DNA of 64,000 bases from Molanna angustata (GCA_963576475.1 OY754982.1:8192458-8256457); one strand, 5' to 3'; counted from the first letter of the stretch, positions 24,720 to 36,382 are shown. Numbers and translations are program-made. Notes: generated by a model from the sequence alone, not told the origin.

Positions 24720-25515
24720 TATACATTGTGATGAAACTTTCAGTTGATTATCTGTTATAAAAAAACCTTAAGAATTGCGAATTCAAAGCTCCCCACTGTA
24801 TACCCTTGGGATAGTGACGAGTAAAAAATATTGTGGGAGGTGTCTAAGGAATTAAGGAGAGGAAGAGTATTTTAATAATTCGTAGTTGTAGACTATATTA
24901 TTAACTCAACAAATAAAGTTTATATTCAATGAAAACATTTTGTTTATTTAAATTAAGAGTCAAATACTTTTGTCTCGGTCTTACTACTTCCTATGTTAAT
25001 ATTAAGTAACACATTATCCAGACAAAATATTATCTCCTATGAATTATACTGATTATGACGAATGTCTATTGCTTAATACATCATGAAGTTTATGTAAGTA
25101 TGTACAAAGTATTTAACAGAATCAAGGTTTAGCATAATGTACTGTTCCCATAATTAAGATTACTAATTACCTAACTGTCCAAAATTCTATCCTTGTCTTA
25201 TACCACATATACTTTACTATCTTATTTATTTTATGATATATGAATGTCATTTATCATTACAGTTTCAATTTTAATTGCATATTTTTTGTTTAAATCTACC
25301 AAAAAATATTTAACGATTCATTTCAATTCGTGATTTTTTGTTGAATCTAACTTTATAGTTTCGTTCAATAATTGAGATTAGATTTTTGTAAAATACCTAA
25401 ACTAGTGATCGTGTCAAAGTAAAAATTCGACCATAATAAATAAAAAAATTAAATTTGAAAAGTCAATGGACATGATATATGATAAAAAACATCATGTATT
25501 CGTCATTTTTGTTTT
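24720..25515. other. AT-rich interval without recognised features
   Basis: No coding potential or repeat recognised. Confidence 0.45.
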
Positions 25516-25519
25516 CTAC

Positions 25520-26205
25520 AAAGCGATAATACGCCCAATTATTGAATATGGTAATCACCTCTTGAGTGGCGCCCCACAATATGTAGGTATACCTACTGAA
25601 TACCCTCGATCCTGTACAAAGGCGTACTGTACGTCTGATTGACGACCCATCGTTGACTGATGGATTGCAATCACTAGACCACAGACGCAAGGTCGGTAGT
25701 CTTAGTTTATTCTATAGATACTACCACGGGAGATGCTCAGAAGAACTTGCATCCCGGGTTCCTCTTCCATCCATTCCCAATAGAGTCACTAGTTTTACTC
25801 AATCTCAACACCCGTTCACAGTAAACCTTCAATTTACACGAACCAGTCGCTTATCGATCTCTTTTTTTTTTAACACAGCAGCCCGGCTGTGGAACGATCT
25901 TCCGAATTCTGTGTTTCCACCTTCTTACAACCCGGGTCTTTTTAAAACCCGAATTAATATTTTCCTGAGCAGATTGCAAACCCTCTCCAACGCTACGTAG
26001 TGCGCTTCTTCAGAAGAGTATAATGGACCCAAATTCTAATAACTGGTGTCCCCAACGTAGGCATGTTTTAAAAAAAGGGGATGGAATTTTCTTTTTACAT
26101 GTTGCAAAGTGTTGGAAGAACACGTTGCAAAGAAATTGCCATATGGCAATAAACTCACAATTTGCGCAGGGTGCAATAAAGTGTTCATTATTATTATTAT
26201 TAATG
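25520..26205 (+). pseudogene. Jockey/CR1-like LINE 3' end (copy 2), polymerase C-terminus plus 3' UTR
   Basis: Plus-strand reading: FYKAIIRPIIEYGNHLLSGA, PQY, a frame slip at about 25585, then LIDDPSLTDGLQSLDHRR, KVGSLSLFYRYYHGRCSEEL, a region of basic residues, NTAARLWNDLPNSVFPPSYN and LFKTRINIFLSRLQ, stopping at about 26000. It belongs to the same family as 257-710. The 3' UTR (26001-26205) ends in TTGCCATATGGCAATAAACT, a palindromic hairpin, then GCGCAGGGTGCAATAAAGTG and (ATT)n, the tail shared with the SINE 1.4 kb upstream. The copy is 5'-truncated and has at least one frameshift, so it is dead. Confidence 0.85.
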
Positions 26206-26224
26206 TGTAAATTGTTTAAGTACC

Positions 26225-26412
26225 ATTTATGTATTTTTTTTAAAAAGAATGAATATGTCCTTGTATAACAAGTACATATACATCCTTATACATTCCCTAA
26301 ACTAAGCATAAATGCTTGTACTATAGGTGAATGGAAATCGGTCGTGGCAGGATTCGAACTCGCAACCTCTGGGTTGCTAGCCCAGCGCGCTAACCGCTCT
26401 GCCACCACCCAT
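26225..26412 (-). mobile_element. tRNA-derived SINE (SINE-A), full-length-like copy
   Basis: On the minus strand the head is GGGTGGTGGCAGAGCGGTTA with an A box, followed by GCTAGCAACCCAGAGG and the B box GAGTTCGAATCCTGCC. The tail carries AAGCATTTATGCTTAG and ends TGTTATACAAGGACATATTC. Relatives are at 42412-42520 (minus) and 61725-61860 (plus). It is a retroposon, not a tRNA gene. Confidence 0.85.
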
Positions 26413-26424
26413 CTCATCGTATAT

Positions 26425-26900
26425 TTATTTATTTATTTGGGAAGCCAACAGCTCATTTACATTTTTTATAATACAAATTTTAACATAGAATTCAGAGCCA
26501 ATAACAAGCTTTCCATCAATGACAAGAATATTATATTCTTTAGCATGTTCTGTATTTGAATTCGTATAAAATACAGTATGAAAGTAAACAATCTATGGTT
26601 TGACGTGAAATATTTTTTTGTTTAATTCAATGTATGTAGGTATATGTACGACATATTATGTAGGTATACCAAATTTTAGTTTTCTGCACTTTCTCCATAT
26701 AAAATTTTGATACATTTTTATGATAAATTTTTTGGTTAAAACTTAAAACTTCGTATCTACATCTCTACTAATTCGAAATAGTTTTGATAGATAGTCATAT
26801 TATAAGTTAACAGTAATGTCTATGGCATGGGATTGTCTATCATCTGATTTTATCCAAAATCACTCTTCTGGTTGTGCCTTGTTACTCAGTTTGTTACACA
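26425..26900. other. Mostly featureless; LINE-tail-like (ATTT)n start
   Basis: The ATTT run at 26424-26440 followed by GGGAAGCCAACAGCTC looks like the 3' end of a minus-strand LINE. The remainder is plain AT-rich sequence. Confidence 0.35.
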
Positions 26901-26907
26901 ATTTTAA

Positions 26908-26990
26908 TTGTGTTTTCAATCTGGATCTGTGAGACGATAAATATCATAAGTCTCCAGAATGTGGCAACTAGTTATTGGATACCTATTAGT
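26908..26990 (+). repeat. SINE-B tail fragment
   Basis: TGGATCTGTGAGACGATAAA, TAAGTCTCCAGAATGTGG and CAACTAGTTATTGGATACCT match the tails of the complete SINE-B copies at 51795-52185 in the opposite orientation. The head is absent. Confidence 0.7.
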
Positions 26991-27341
26991 AGCCCGAGAA
27001 GCGATATAAAACATTAAAAAAGTCCGATATACACTCAACTTTGAAGTCACGCCACGAAATGCTCTGGGCCTACATGTTTTGTATTTGTATAAATAGATAG
27101 TTTTATCATATATTTATCTAAAGAATCTGATTTATACTGCGTGTTTTCCACTTTCATGGGTTGTTTTCTATACCATACCATAAATATGAATGGAAAACAA
27201 CAAATAAATAAAAAAATACACACACAAAATTATCAAAACGAAATTAACATCACACGTTACACGCCGCGAATTTTAAATCATAACTTTCCACTGTTATATA
27301 ATACCTAGTGTAGAGTAAAAAATGTCTGATATGAGCAAAGT

Positions 27342-27899
27342 TAGCGATGAGAATAATCGATTCAATCGATTATCAAAATCATTCGAAACAATCGATTATT
27401 TCAAATTCATTCGATTGTTATAATCGATTATAACAATCGAATGATAATCGATTGCATAATCGATTGAATGAATTACATGAAGTTAGCAACAGACTAACCG
27501 AATATTTTCAATCGAATGATAATCGTTTGATTCAATCGAATGTATGAATGACATGAATTTAGCAACTTGGAACTATTTACTAACTATTTGAACTATTTTT
27601 TACATTCACGTAAATGTAAAAAAATAATAAATTTCAATCACTCATCATATTTTAAACGGAATAGATTTTTTAATATTAGACACCTTACCTTTATTACGCT
27701 TTTATTAAATGTCACGATAAGTCGGTAGGTGCACGCATACAATGTAGGGCCGTATTTTTAATTTTTTTTAACCTACCCCCCCCCCCCGCTGCTGTATACT
27801 CATTCTTCGATTATAATCATTCGAATGATCATTCGATTATTATAATAATCGATTATCGTTCATTCGATTATCAAATTCAATCGATTATTCCCATCACTA
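27342..27899. mobile_element. hAT-type MITE, 558 bp, with 8-bp target duplication
   Basis: The left end TAGCGATGAGAATAATCGAT and the inverse of the right end TAGTGATGGGAATAATCGAT match at 18 of 20 positions. The element is flanked by a perfect duplication AGCAAAGT (27334-27341 and 27900-27907). Eight-bp duplications with these termini indicate the hAT superfamily. The interior is crowded with overlapping ATCGATT/AATCGA words, which can pair extensively, and holds a C14-15 run at about 27773-27787. There is no coding capacity. Confidence 0.9.
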
Positions 27900-27909
27900 A
27901 GCAAAGTGG

Positions 27910-28575
27910 TAGGCACAAATTTACTAAATACTAATATTAAAAACGTGTCTTTAAAGGCTCTGTACGCGAACAAAAGTCTCATAATATTATGTATGTACAT
28001 TGAATGTATGGGGTACATATAGTATGAACACAATGGATAAAACAGGCATTTAAAAATGTATGAATTAGTGAGTGTTTGTTGAGTTATATTACGAATATGT
28101 AGGTACTATTAGGCCGATAGCTTTAGGCGTTGACATCATTTCTCATGTTGGAATTTGTTTTCTGTTTAGGTATTCTGCTACTATATAAATAATCAATTGC
28201 CTCTAGTGCCGCTTTAATTTGAACTTACTTCATCGGCATTCGATCCACATTGATCATAGGTATAATAGTGTCTGTTAAAGTTAGATAGATACTCTTGTTT
28301 GAAAACTGTTGTATCCTTCGTCTGATGGAGGTCGTTTAGCTTAAATAGTCCAATCTGGGATAAGGTAATTAACACCAATTTTGCAAAATTAAGCTGTCTC
28401 AGAGTCCAATTAAAGAAACGATAGAATTTGACCTGTAATGGAATAATAATTGAGGGACTTCTGTATGTATCACTTGAAAGATCTCAAGTGATAAATACTA
28501 TTATTTATATGGAATGATGGCAGAAATTAGTGAGAAAAATGTCGGTAATTCCAAGATTCAATCTATAATCAAGAT
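27910..28575. other. AT-rich interval without recognised features
   Basis: Ordinary AT-rich sequence between two MITEs; nothing supported. Confidence 0.4.
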
Positions 28576-28576
28576 C

Positions 28577-29182
28577 AAAATTTATCGAATATTTTTTTAA
28601 TTGCATATACGCAAACATTGGATTTTTTCTCTGCCGGGAGTCAAATGATATTTTTATTGAGAAACATTTTTAACATCTCAATAGAGACGAAGTTGGGATA
28701 TTATAGAAGAACCAGGAACTCAAGGCACCTACAGGGATATTATTTCATGTTTGGCTTGTTTACAAAAATGAAATAATATTTCTGGCACAGTTCAGGGGTG
28801 GCATCTGTGCGAGACACCGTCACCTCATTTAGATATAAGGACTGTTGCTTTCATTGTTTACATATAAACTAATTTCTCAATAGACTGCGTTACAAAAAAA
28901 GGTTTCTTCGTTATTTCATAGATGGCAATAGTATAGGTAATTCTTTATTTTCAAGTGAATTGTTACACATTATTCAAATATATAGAACTTCCAAAAATTA
29001 CATTGATAAGGGAACGCAATAAGAAGGTATAATTGGTGAACGTTGCGCAGGCGCATAAAGTGATCATGTGAACCAGCTGATGACAGGTCGTAAGCTCTGT
29101 AGGTGCCTTGAGTTCCTGGTTCTTCTATAATATCCCAACTTCGTCTTTATTGAGATGTTAAAAAAGTTTGTCAATAAAAAAT
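28577..29182. mobile_element. MITE-like element with long terminal inverted repeats (foldback family F)
   Basis: The left arm at about 28650-28735 and the right arm at about 29090-29182 are inverse copies. Both contain TAACATCTCAATA-G/A-AGACG, AGTTGGGATATTATAGAAGA, ACCAGGAACTCAAGG and CACCTACAG. The left flank (28577-28650, GCAAACATTGGATTTTTTCT) also recurs in front of the related hairpin at 46923. The core is non-coding. No clean target duplication could be identified. Confidence 0.75.
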
Positions 29183-29207
29183 TCAAAATTTATTATATTG
29201 GCACTGT

Positions 29208-29318
29208 CAAAAATATAAACTGCTAGCCCTGAAACACGGTTTCCTTGTTGGGCAGCAGTCATCTACTTGTTATTGTCATTTTAAAATGTATTGTGATAAA
29301 TAAATAAATAATTGAATT
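29208..29318 (+). repeat. LINE 3' tail repeat
   Basis: AAACTGCTAGCCCTGAAACA, CCTTGTTGGGCAGCAGTCAT, CTACTTGTTA and a terminal (AAAT)n at about 29300-29313. An inverted relative lies at 57175-57250. This is a 3' UTR remnant only. Confidence 0.6.
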
Positions 29319-29319
29319 G

Positions 29320-31270
29320 TGCGTTAATTAACATAAAACCTACCAATGTAAGAATATAAAGATGAATTGTACATAAGAAAAAAGTGTTAGAGCACTGAAA
29401 ACTAAGGTAAAACTAAGGTAAGTTATCGGCAAAAATAGAAGATACAGATAGCGATAAATAACTTGAGTATGTCACGTTGGCTGCCAGAGCGAAAATGTGT
29501 TATTTTGCTTAGTTGGTATACGTGCAAACCGTTTCCCTCTACGACGAAATTTCTCAAGTTATTTGCCTGAAACTATACATACTTATTCTGAACTTGGTGA
29601 AACGTGTGAATTTTCACTGAGCAACTAATTTTTTTCAACGATAAACACATTTTAAAATGTATGTACTATTGTACAGTGTAATATTGCTTCCTGTATCGAA
29701 CTGTTGAATAAAATAAGGGGTCATTAAAGATTTTATTAATATTATGCACACCATCTCCTTATCTTAAATAATCAGAATTATTTGCATTTTCCTAACAATA
29801 TGAGATATATTGCACGATCTTGTGAAATTAATAACATCACAAAATTGAAATATTTTACATGGTTCGCACTACGCGCTATTGCTCATCTTCTTATTGATCA
29901 ACTTCAAGATTTTTCAATAATTACCACTAATTATAGAGCGCTGAGTTGTAGCGGTGATGACAGATGAAGGAAATGAACAAGTCGAGAATTATTATTTTGA
30001 CCTGGTAGGTATGTAGGTCGCAATACTCGCTGATCGCAACTCATAACGAGGCATCAGATGAAAAAAAGTTCATGCTGACTTGGAGCTGAAACGACATTTT
30101 ATTGCCGTGCTCAAATCACCAGCAAAAGTTAATATGTTTTAATATACATTAATAGTTCCAATTTCAATACATAAAACAGAACTTGGGAGAATATCTTCAG
30201 AATGTCCTAAGGCTGTTTTAATTTGGAAAAGGATAAGCCATATCAGTGCTTTACGTGAAAAGGATAATCTTTGCTGCGTAAAAACCGTACGAAGCTAAAG
30301 AAATAACATAAAAGCATGTTCATTTTGTGGCGTCAATTCGCCAGGCAAATTTGAAAGTCATACTTATATAATATTATATTTTTTGTGTTTGAAACGTCAA
30401 GTAATAAGTATGAAGAATGGATTCACTTTTAAAAACTCATATTGCACATAGTAAACACCTCGTACATAATGGGTACTTGACAGTATGTCATAAAATGGCT
30501 AACATTTACCAACAACTGTATAAATTAGGTATGTATGCTTGTGCGATCGTATCTGAAACAAGTATAACAAAATATGTAACAAGAGAGTCATGTACGCTGA
30601 AGAATGTTAAGGTATACTTGTTCAGTGCCTATATGCTTTACTGGAGCAATATTATATATAACTTAAGGTAATGCGAAGGCATACTTTAAACGAAGGTACT
30701 CCAACACGGTTACATGTACCTAATGATTTTGTCAACAAAGAAACCAGCACTGAATATGAAAATATTCAAAAGATAACAATGGATTATAAGTTTGCTGTTG
30801 TTTGAATTTGATTTATATGGAATATATCCAAGTTAGGCACTAGTAAATAATAAATTCATAAAAAAAAAACTTGTCATAAGTACAGGTGAAAGAGATCGGT
30901 GCAGAGACGATTTGAACACGGGTCCACTATATAGTTTTTCCAACTTTGATACGAAAATAAGCATCAGGGATAGCTCCTCGACAGTTCTCATTCCTGTCCA
31001 TTCTGTTATTTATTTTAATTATTCAAGGTTATTTACAGTTTTAAATAAAAATAACATAAACAATCAAAATTAATAACCAACTACAAAACCATAATTTTAT
31101 TACCAATTACTAAGGTCCGGTCTTACTAATTAAGAAAATAAATAGATGCATACAAGAGAGGAAGTTTAGGAAAGATCAGAGGAAAGTCGCTGTCACCTAC
31201 CCCAATCCATACGGAACGTCATAGAACTAAGTAGTTCTGTTCATCCCCGAAGCGGCTGCTCGTCGGACGA
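29320..31270. other. AT-rich interval without recognised features
   Basis: No coding segment supported. A B-box-like word at about 30908-30926 (inverse of CCGTGTTCAAATCG) could be a worn SINE remnant, but nothing around it confirms that. Confidence 0.4.
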
Positions 31271-31274
31271 AACA

Positions 31275-31815
31275 AGAAACTACTATCATTCATATTTCAT
31301 ACCACTACCACTAAGAGTCCAACCACAATCGTGGAGGCCCGTCAATCATGGCGAGGGTTACCCTCCCAACAGTGCCACGGTACTCTAGACAATCACAGGG
31401 AGCTTTCGCCACGCCTGTAGTACCTACTTTCAGTTCTTCGATTTCCACGCCAGGCGCAGCGTCGGCTACACCTGTCTCATCATCATAGAGGGCTACCGCC
31501 GAGTGGGTCGTGCCCACCAATCATGCACCGGGGGCTCCTCCCACCCCTTAGTACTCGTGTTGGCGATTACCACACTACGTGAACAGTACATTCAGTTCTT
31601 CGATTTCCTTCGCTTAGTGAGTGATGCAGGCTGAATCCTCGCCGCGGTTGACGAGTCACCGTCGAGCGAATCATTAAGGCGTTTGCCCTGCTCTTCCATA
31701 GGTAAGAATTGAAGGGGGCACCGACCTGTTGCCCAGAATCCTATGGTGGGGCTGCGGCCACCCCCAACTTTACTGGCTAGGCCCCTATGGCCACAAACTA
31801 GTCCCCAAAGTTTAG
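31275..31815 (-). repeat. G+C-richer repeat family G, single-unit copy
   Basis: Much less AT-rich than its surroundings. Minus-strand order: a distal GGGGACTAGTTTGTGGCCAT block, a unit containing CCCCTTAGTACTCG (inverse), then GGCACTGTTGGGAGGGTAAC, GATTGACGGGCCTCCACGAT and the terminus TCTTAGTGGTAGTGGTATGA. The same terminus ends the 149-bp array at 42861-43600. It probably represents the 3' region of a larger retroelement. No protein is recognised, and the 69-codon frame on the minus strand shows no known motif. Confidence 0.65.
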
Positions 31816-31859
31816 GACAGGACGATGGATTGGAATGGGATAGTTAAGAAAAAGAAAAT

Positions 31860-33105
31860 CAATCATTGAGAAAGCCTCTACATATTCTTAAAACAGCTCG
31901 GTGAGCCAAACATGTCGAGACCTGCGAACTTTTCATCAAACTGTTTACATGCTCTATAAACAAAAACATTCCCGGCATAGTATTTAGTTCGAACAACAAG
32001 CACATTGAATAAACTCTCCTTCTTCATCACAGTCTCCTCTCCTTCTTCAGTCACTCCTTGTCAACAGCGCAGGGACTCTAAGGTTCATTTCTCATAATAA
32101 ATTAGGAGTATCAACGCACGTTATGTTGCGGAGCCAGGATATTTTTTTCCTGTCATCACTTTTTCGACTCTCTATATTGCCCTGGATGATTAGGTAGTAC
32201 TTTTCTTATTGGGTTTTTACTTAGTTAAGCGCATTCCCTGATTTACTACGGATCCATCATTTTAACAATATTATTCTAGATTTGTAAATAAACAGTTTCA
32301 AAGAGACGTTTACGAAAGTAATTGACAAATATGTACGTTGGTGAGTTTATTTGAAAACAAGTCATTGTACCTCAATGACCTGATGTTCTTTCGGCAATTT
32401 GCTGTGCCAAAAATCCACATTTGTAAATAATCAAAAGCAGTTGTTTTGTTGTAGATGGAGACATGTCGAGTTGAAGTCATCTTACGGTTGACAGAATAAC
32501 TATTGCTGGTAGAGCCAAAAGTGTTTGCTGATAATTATGTCACGTAGTTTATTGTAGGTAGAACCTATTCAGATATGACTTCCGCCACAGTTGACGTGAT
32601 TTTAAAAATGTGACGTGTTTTATTTGAGATACGGGAATTACTTGATCGCTAAAATAATCATAGAAATACTTAAACGCGAGTAAAATGCGATAAAAATATA
32701 CATTTTTATTTATTTTCTTTGCCAACTTTGTAGCACAATTTTCAAGTAATTAAGTCTAATATTTTATAAGTACACCATGTACAAAAGATGCGCTTATATT
32801 TTTTGTAATATTTTTAGAATAACTTGTCTGTTCAATTTGATATATTATTGGCTCAGAGCCAAAAAATGTGATTAGAAAGATATTAATCGTTCATTACAAA
32901 TACTTGGTAAGTATGCATTATATATACTTATGTTTTGTTTAAAAGTTGGAAACGAAATACATATACGTAAATGTTTATTGTAACGAGCTATATTTTATAA
33001 GATTTGGCGGTTATAATTCCTTAAACGTATTTCTCCATAAAATAAAGCGATGAAGGCAGCATATTTGGGTCATTTCTGCGAAGCAAAAACTACAGACTAC
33101 GTCAG
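31860..33105. other. AT-rich interval without recognised features
   Basis: No supported gene, repeat or structure. Confidence 0.45.
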
Positions 33106-33111
33106 TTGATT

Positions 33112-33300
33112 ATGAATAGAGGGACACCAAAGAATAGGAAGACGTAAGGTGTCACGGTTCCGCAACATTCGTGAGTGGACCGGCATCAGAGACGTCGCGA
33201 ATTGTTCCAGACTGCGGCAGACAATAAAAAATTTTCACCGTCCGGAAGACCTAATATTATGGCACGAAGAGAAGAAAAAGATTCATGGTATGAAAGTCGA
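33112..33300 (+). pseudogene. LINE polymerase C-terminal scrap
   Basis: Two overlapping frames together give FRNIREWTGIRDVANCSRLR and ELFQTAADNKKFSPSGRPN. The 'NIREWTGI ... A-x-x-R-x-xF' pattern is the usual last 50 residues of one insect LINE class. A one-base shift at about 33195 separates the two halves. It is too short to assign the clade confidently. Confidence 0.55.
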
Positions 33301-33625
33301 TTTACAACTTATAAAAGTAAAACTATTAACATGTTTCTGATTTTGTTATCGGATTGAGAAAAAAATAAAGATCAAGATTTATTGAAGTTATTATATTATA
33401 AAATTATATGTACCTATCTATATGTACAAGAATTTTAATCAACGTTAGCGAAACAACTTTCATAAAAAATGTGATAGTCCAGTAGAGAGCACATTCATCA
33501 GAAATGATTTCTTACGGAATTACTGAAACTGGCTGGTTGGAGCAGTCGGGATCAACTGCTCTAGAGGAGTTGTACCGACTGCATCTTGATCTTCTACATC
33601 ATCATCATCTACACAATCAATAAAA

Positions 33626-33781
33626 ATTGTTACAGATTTTATTGTTAACGAGAATTTTGTTTTGGAACTGCAGACCACCGTGCTGCGACAGCTTGAAAGA
33701 GTTGAACCCAACTGCTACAAGTCTGTATCTCGGGTCTTAAGAAATAAACTCGCCACTTTTGCATGGGATCAAAGGAAATGA
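33626..33781 (+). CDS. Possible terminal exon or exon remnant, BH3-like segment (tentative)
   Basis: After a possible acceptor (ATTGTTACAG, 33626-33636) a frame runs about 48 codons to TGA at 33779-33781. It includes VLELQTTVLRQ, LERVEPNCYKSVSRVL, then RNKLATFAWDQRK. The run L-E-R-x-x-P-x-x-Y-x-x-V-S-R-x-L resembles, from memory, the segment at and just after BH3 in BOK/Buffy-type Bcl-2 family proteins. The small residue and acidic residue expected inside BH3 are not evident, and no BH1 (GW-like) part follows. The polypyrimidine tract is poor and no donor partner was found. It could be an exon, a processed pseudogene scrap or coincidence. Confidence 0.2.
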   Translation: MVTDFIVNENFVLELQTTVLRQLERVEPNCYKSVSRVLRNKLATFAWDQRK

Positions 33782-33789
33782 TACAGTAA

Positions 33790-34410
33790 AATTACTTTGT
33801 CTATCTGTGACTTTTGTAAATTTAGACTTTAAGGTTTGAATAGTAGACCGCTCAAGCTTCGAAGAATCTTTGACCCATGGTGTTCTGCTAGGACCCATAC
33901 CCTCGAGTCTCGAGAGCTTCTATCAAAACCTTGTTGACATTTTATAATGTTGCATATTTTATTGAAAATGGATATATTATAAAGATGGACTTATTTCTAA
34001 ACAACCAGAAGTACCGTAATCTCTTTAGGTACTGTGAAGTTGTTTATCCACATCCAAGTACTGGTGCCATAATGTTGCTGCACGATCGCCTCCCATAAAA
34101 GTCCATAGTTGTAACTACTTCAGAGATAACTTGACTATAATAGTGGACACCTGGTTTAGTGCACAAACCAGGATCAACGTACTACTTAACCAAGCCATAA
34201 AACTTTATAATGCGGCAGCAATGAAATGCACATTCAACATTACAATATAACTGCATGTTAAACTAATTGTCGGGAAGACATCTTGAACATTTGCAAAGTT
34301 AATTTCACTCATATACATAGTAACACAATTTTTCGACTGTGAAGAAACGAATTCATGGTATTGGATTTCGACTTTTATACATAGATAAAAATCATGCGTC
34401 TTCCTGATTC
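33790..34410. other. AT-rich interval without recognised features
   Basis: Nothing supported. Confidence 0.45.
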
Positions 34411-34414
34411 CCGG

Positions 34415-35140
34415 CCGACCTATGCACAGTTAACCGTGGGGATATTTTACCGCACGGACAATTGACCGCGGGAACAGTTGGCCGTTGGGACAATTGATCG
34501 TGGAGACAGTACGGACAACTCTCCGATCTTTTTGCCGTATTGACAATTCACCGCACCGTGCGGTAATTTTATTTTAAGCCGCCATATTGGTTTCTAATAT
34601 TGAAAAAAAACAATAAAGTTTCAATTATTTAGAAATCTACGCCCTTTAATTAGTAGAATTTTATATCCATTTAGAAAAGTCAAAACAACAAAGAACACGA
34701 AGAAGCTAAAAAATATACGTTTTCTTAAATAGCAAACTTAAACTTGATAATCGCTTATTTTGTAAAATTACGTTTTAATCATTGCCGCCATCCTGGATTT
34801 CTAGTAATATCAAAGACCTTATAATAATAGTATATAAGGTCTTTGAGTAATGTTTTGAAATCCAAAAGAGAAAAGAATCGGTTCGTCGTCATAAAAGAAC
34901 ATTTTTTTTAAATCAAAAACGACTTTTTAAAATAAGCATAAAGACCCATTTTTTAACTAACACGAACAAATAATAGGAATAAGTGCTTTCTGATACTTAA
35001 ATAGTTTCCGCACGGTGAATTGTCCACACGGTAAATTGTCCCCACAGTCAATTGTCCTCACGGTCAATTGCTCGTGCGGTGAATTGTCCTCAAGGTCAAC
35101 TGTCTAGGTAAATAATTGGTAAATTGTCCCCACGTCATGT
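34415..35140. mobile_element. Foldback element with 16-bp minisatellite arms
   Basis: The left arm (34415-34553) is a string of degenerate ~16-bp units of the form ACAATTGACCGTGGGG. The right arm (35009-35137) is a string of the inverse form TCCTCACGGTCAATTG. They flank a ~455-bp AT-rich core that itself holds a repeated CGCCAT-xx-TGG-xTTTCTA word (34572 and 34788) and a 12-bp-stem hairpin AAGACCTTAT/ATAAGGTCTT at about 34812-34847. Arrays of short tandem repeats as terminal inverted repeats are the hallmark of FB/Galileo-type foldback elements. No transposase is present and no target duplication was found. Confidence 0.7.
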
Positions 35141-35144
35141 CACG

Positions 35145-36374
35145 TAAACAACTCAATATTTGCGCCACATCTCTAATTTCTCTATATACTATCATAGCTA
35201 CTATCTCTTACCGTGTATTGACAAATTTCAACGTACATCGTACCGTATCAGATCTTGTCTTACGATTATTATTATATGGACTCCCAGAGATCTTATTTTG
35301 TAATTTTCTTCATGATCTTGCGAAAATCTTTAAAAAAATAACAAGTATTATCATTACTTTGTAGCAGAACAGTCAAGTTTGAATAATATTAGATATCGAA
35401 TTGTGGAAACATTATAATATATAGCACTTAAGAGGCTACAGTAGGCTATACATTATATTTTGAAAATAATTTCCCTAATACCCTCAAAAGATACGTCTTT
35501 GAAATAAGGACCAGTTTGTATGTACATCTTTAATCTATTGCATGTTTTTTTTTAATTTTGAATTTGTTTAATACTTTTTCTTGTAAAATTAGTTTTAGTA
35601 AAACCCTTTTTTATTTTTTTACTGTAAGTAACTAAAAAACTACAAGGCCTATGAAGTATATTTTTACTTTATTCGATAGAGAATATGAAAATCTACCGGC
35701 TGAATTTTTTATTGTTATAAAATTTCAATAACTCTTCTTGCTACTAAAAAAAAAACTCTAAATTTTACCATTTTCGCACGATAAAATGTTGTATATCACG
35801 TATCAGGTGATATACAATATTTTCTCGTGTTTCATACATTAGAAGCTAATTTAGTGTGCATTTTTGCGTACATCCGTATATCCAGGGTATAGTAGGGCCT
35901 TAAGAAGACTCGATTTTCGGTCTGTCTGATTAAGTAGTGTGATCTCTTCTTCCCCTCCATAGACAATGTCTTTTAAGTTTTAAGGAATAATGAGCCTATA
36001 TAGAGTTCTAAGTCCATAATTAATAATCAGTGAGATTGAGACGGTCTTGAGATCAAAGACAATCCCGTATAACTGCACCTTAGCCTCCTTACTTGTATTT
36101 CCGATATGGTTATGTCTGCGACATAAATACGTATTGTTATAATTCATTATTCATTAGTTCTCAACTCGAAATCCAATATCTCCACATAAACCACTTTACG
36201 ACTCTGTATAATACATGGAATTGGAAAGGTGAGGCATTTTAAAATCTCGCTCCTTTGTCCAACGCTACCTTTATCAGTTGTATTGTGAAACTTTGAGTTC
36301 ATAAAAATACTTATTACTTATACTCATAAAACACCATGCACAATACACAGACCTTAACGTGAGTATATCTCTGT
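35145..36374. other. AT-rich interval; holds only one small hairpin
   Basis: Apart from the hairpin at 35777-35829 nothing is recognised. The 82-codon frame at 35116 starts in the foldback arm and has no motif. Confidence 0.4.
35777..35829. repeat. Near-perfect short hairpin, 23-bp arms and 7-nt loop
   Basis: The left arm (35777-35799: CACGATAAAATGTTGTATAT then CAC) and the inverse of the right arm (35807-35829) match at 21 of 23 positions around the loop GTATCAG. Whether it is transcribed is unknown. Confidence 0.85.
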
Positions 36375-36382
36375 ATGGAAAA

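Noticed and set aside
31311..31520. 69-codon minus-strand frame in the G+C-richer repeat
   Set aside because: The second family copy at 43480-43600 does not preserve it, so it is treated as part of a non-coding 3' region.
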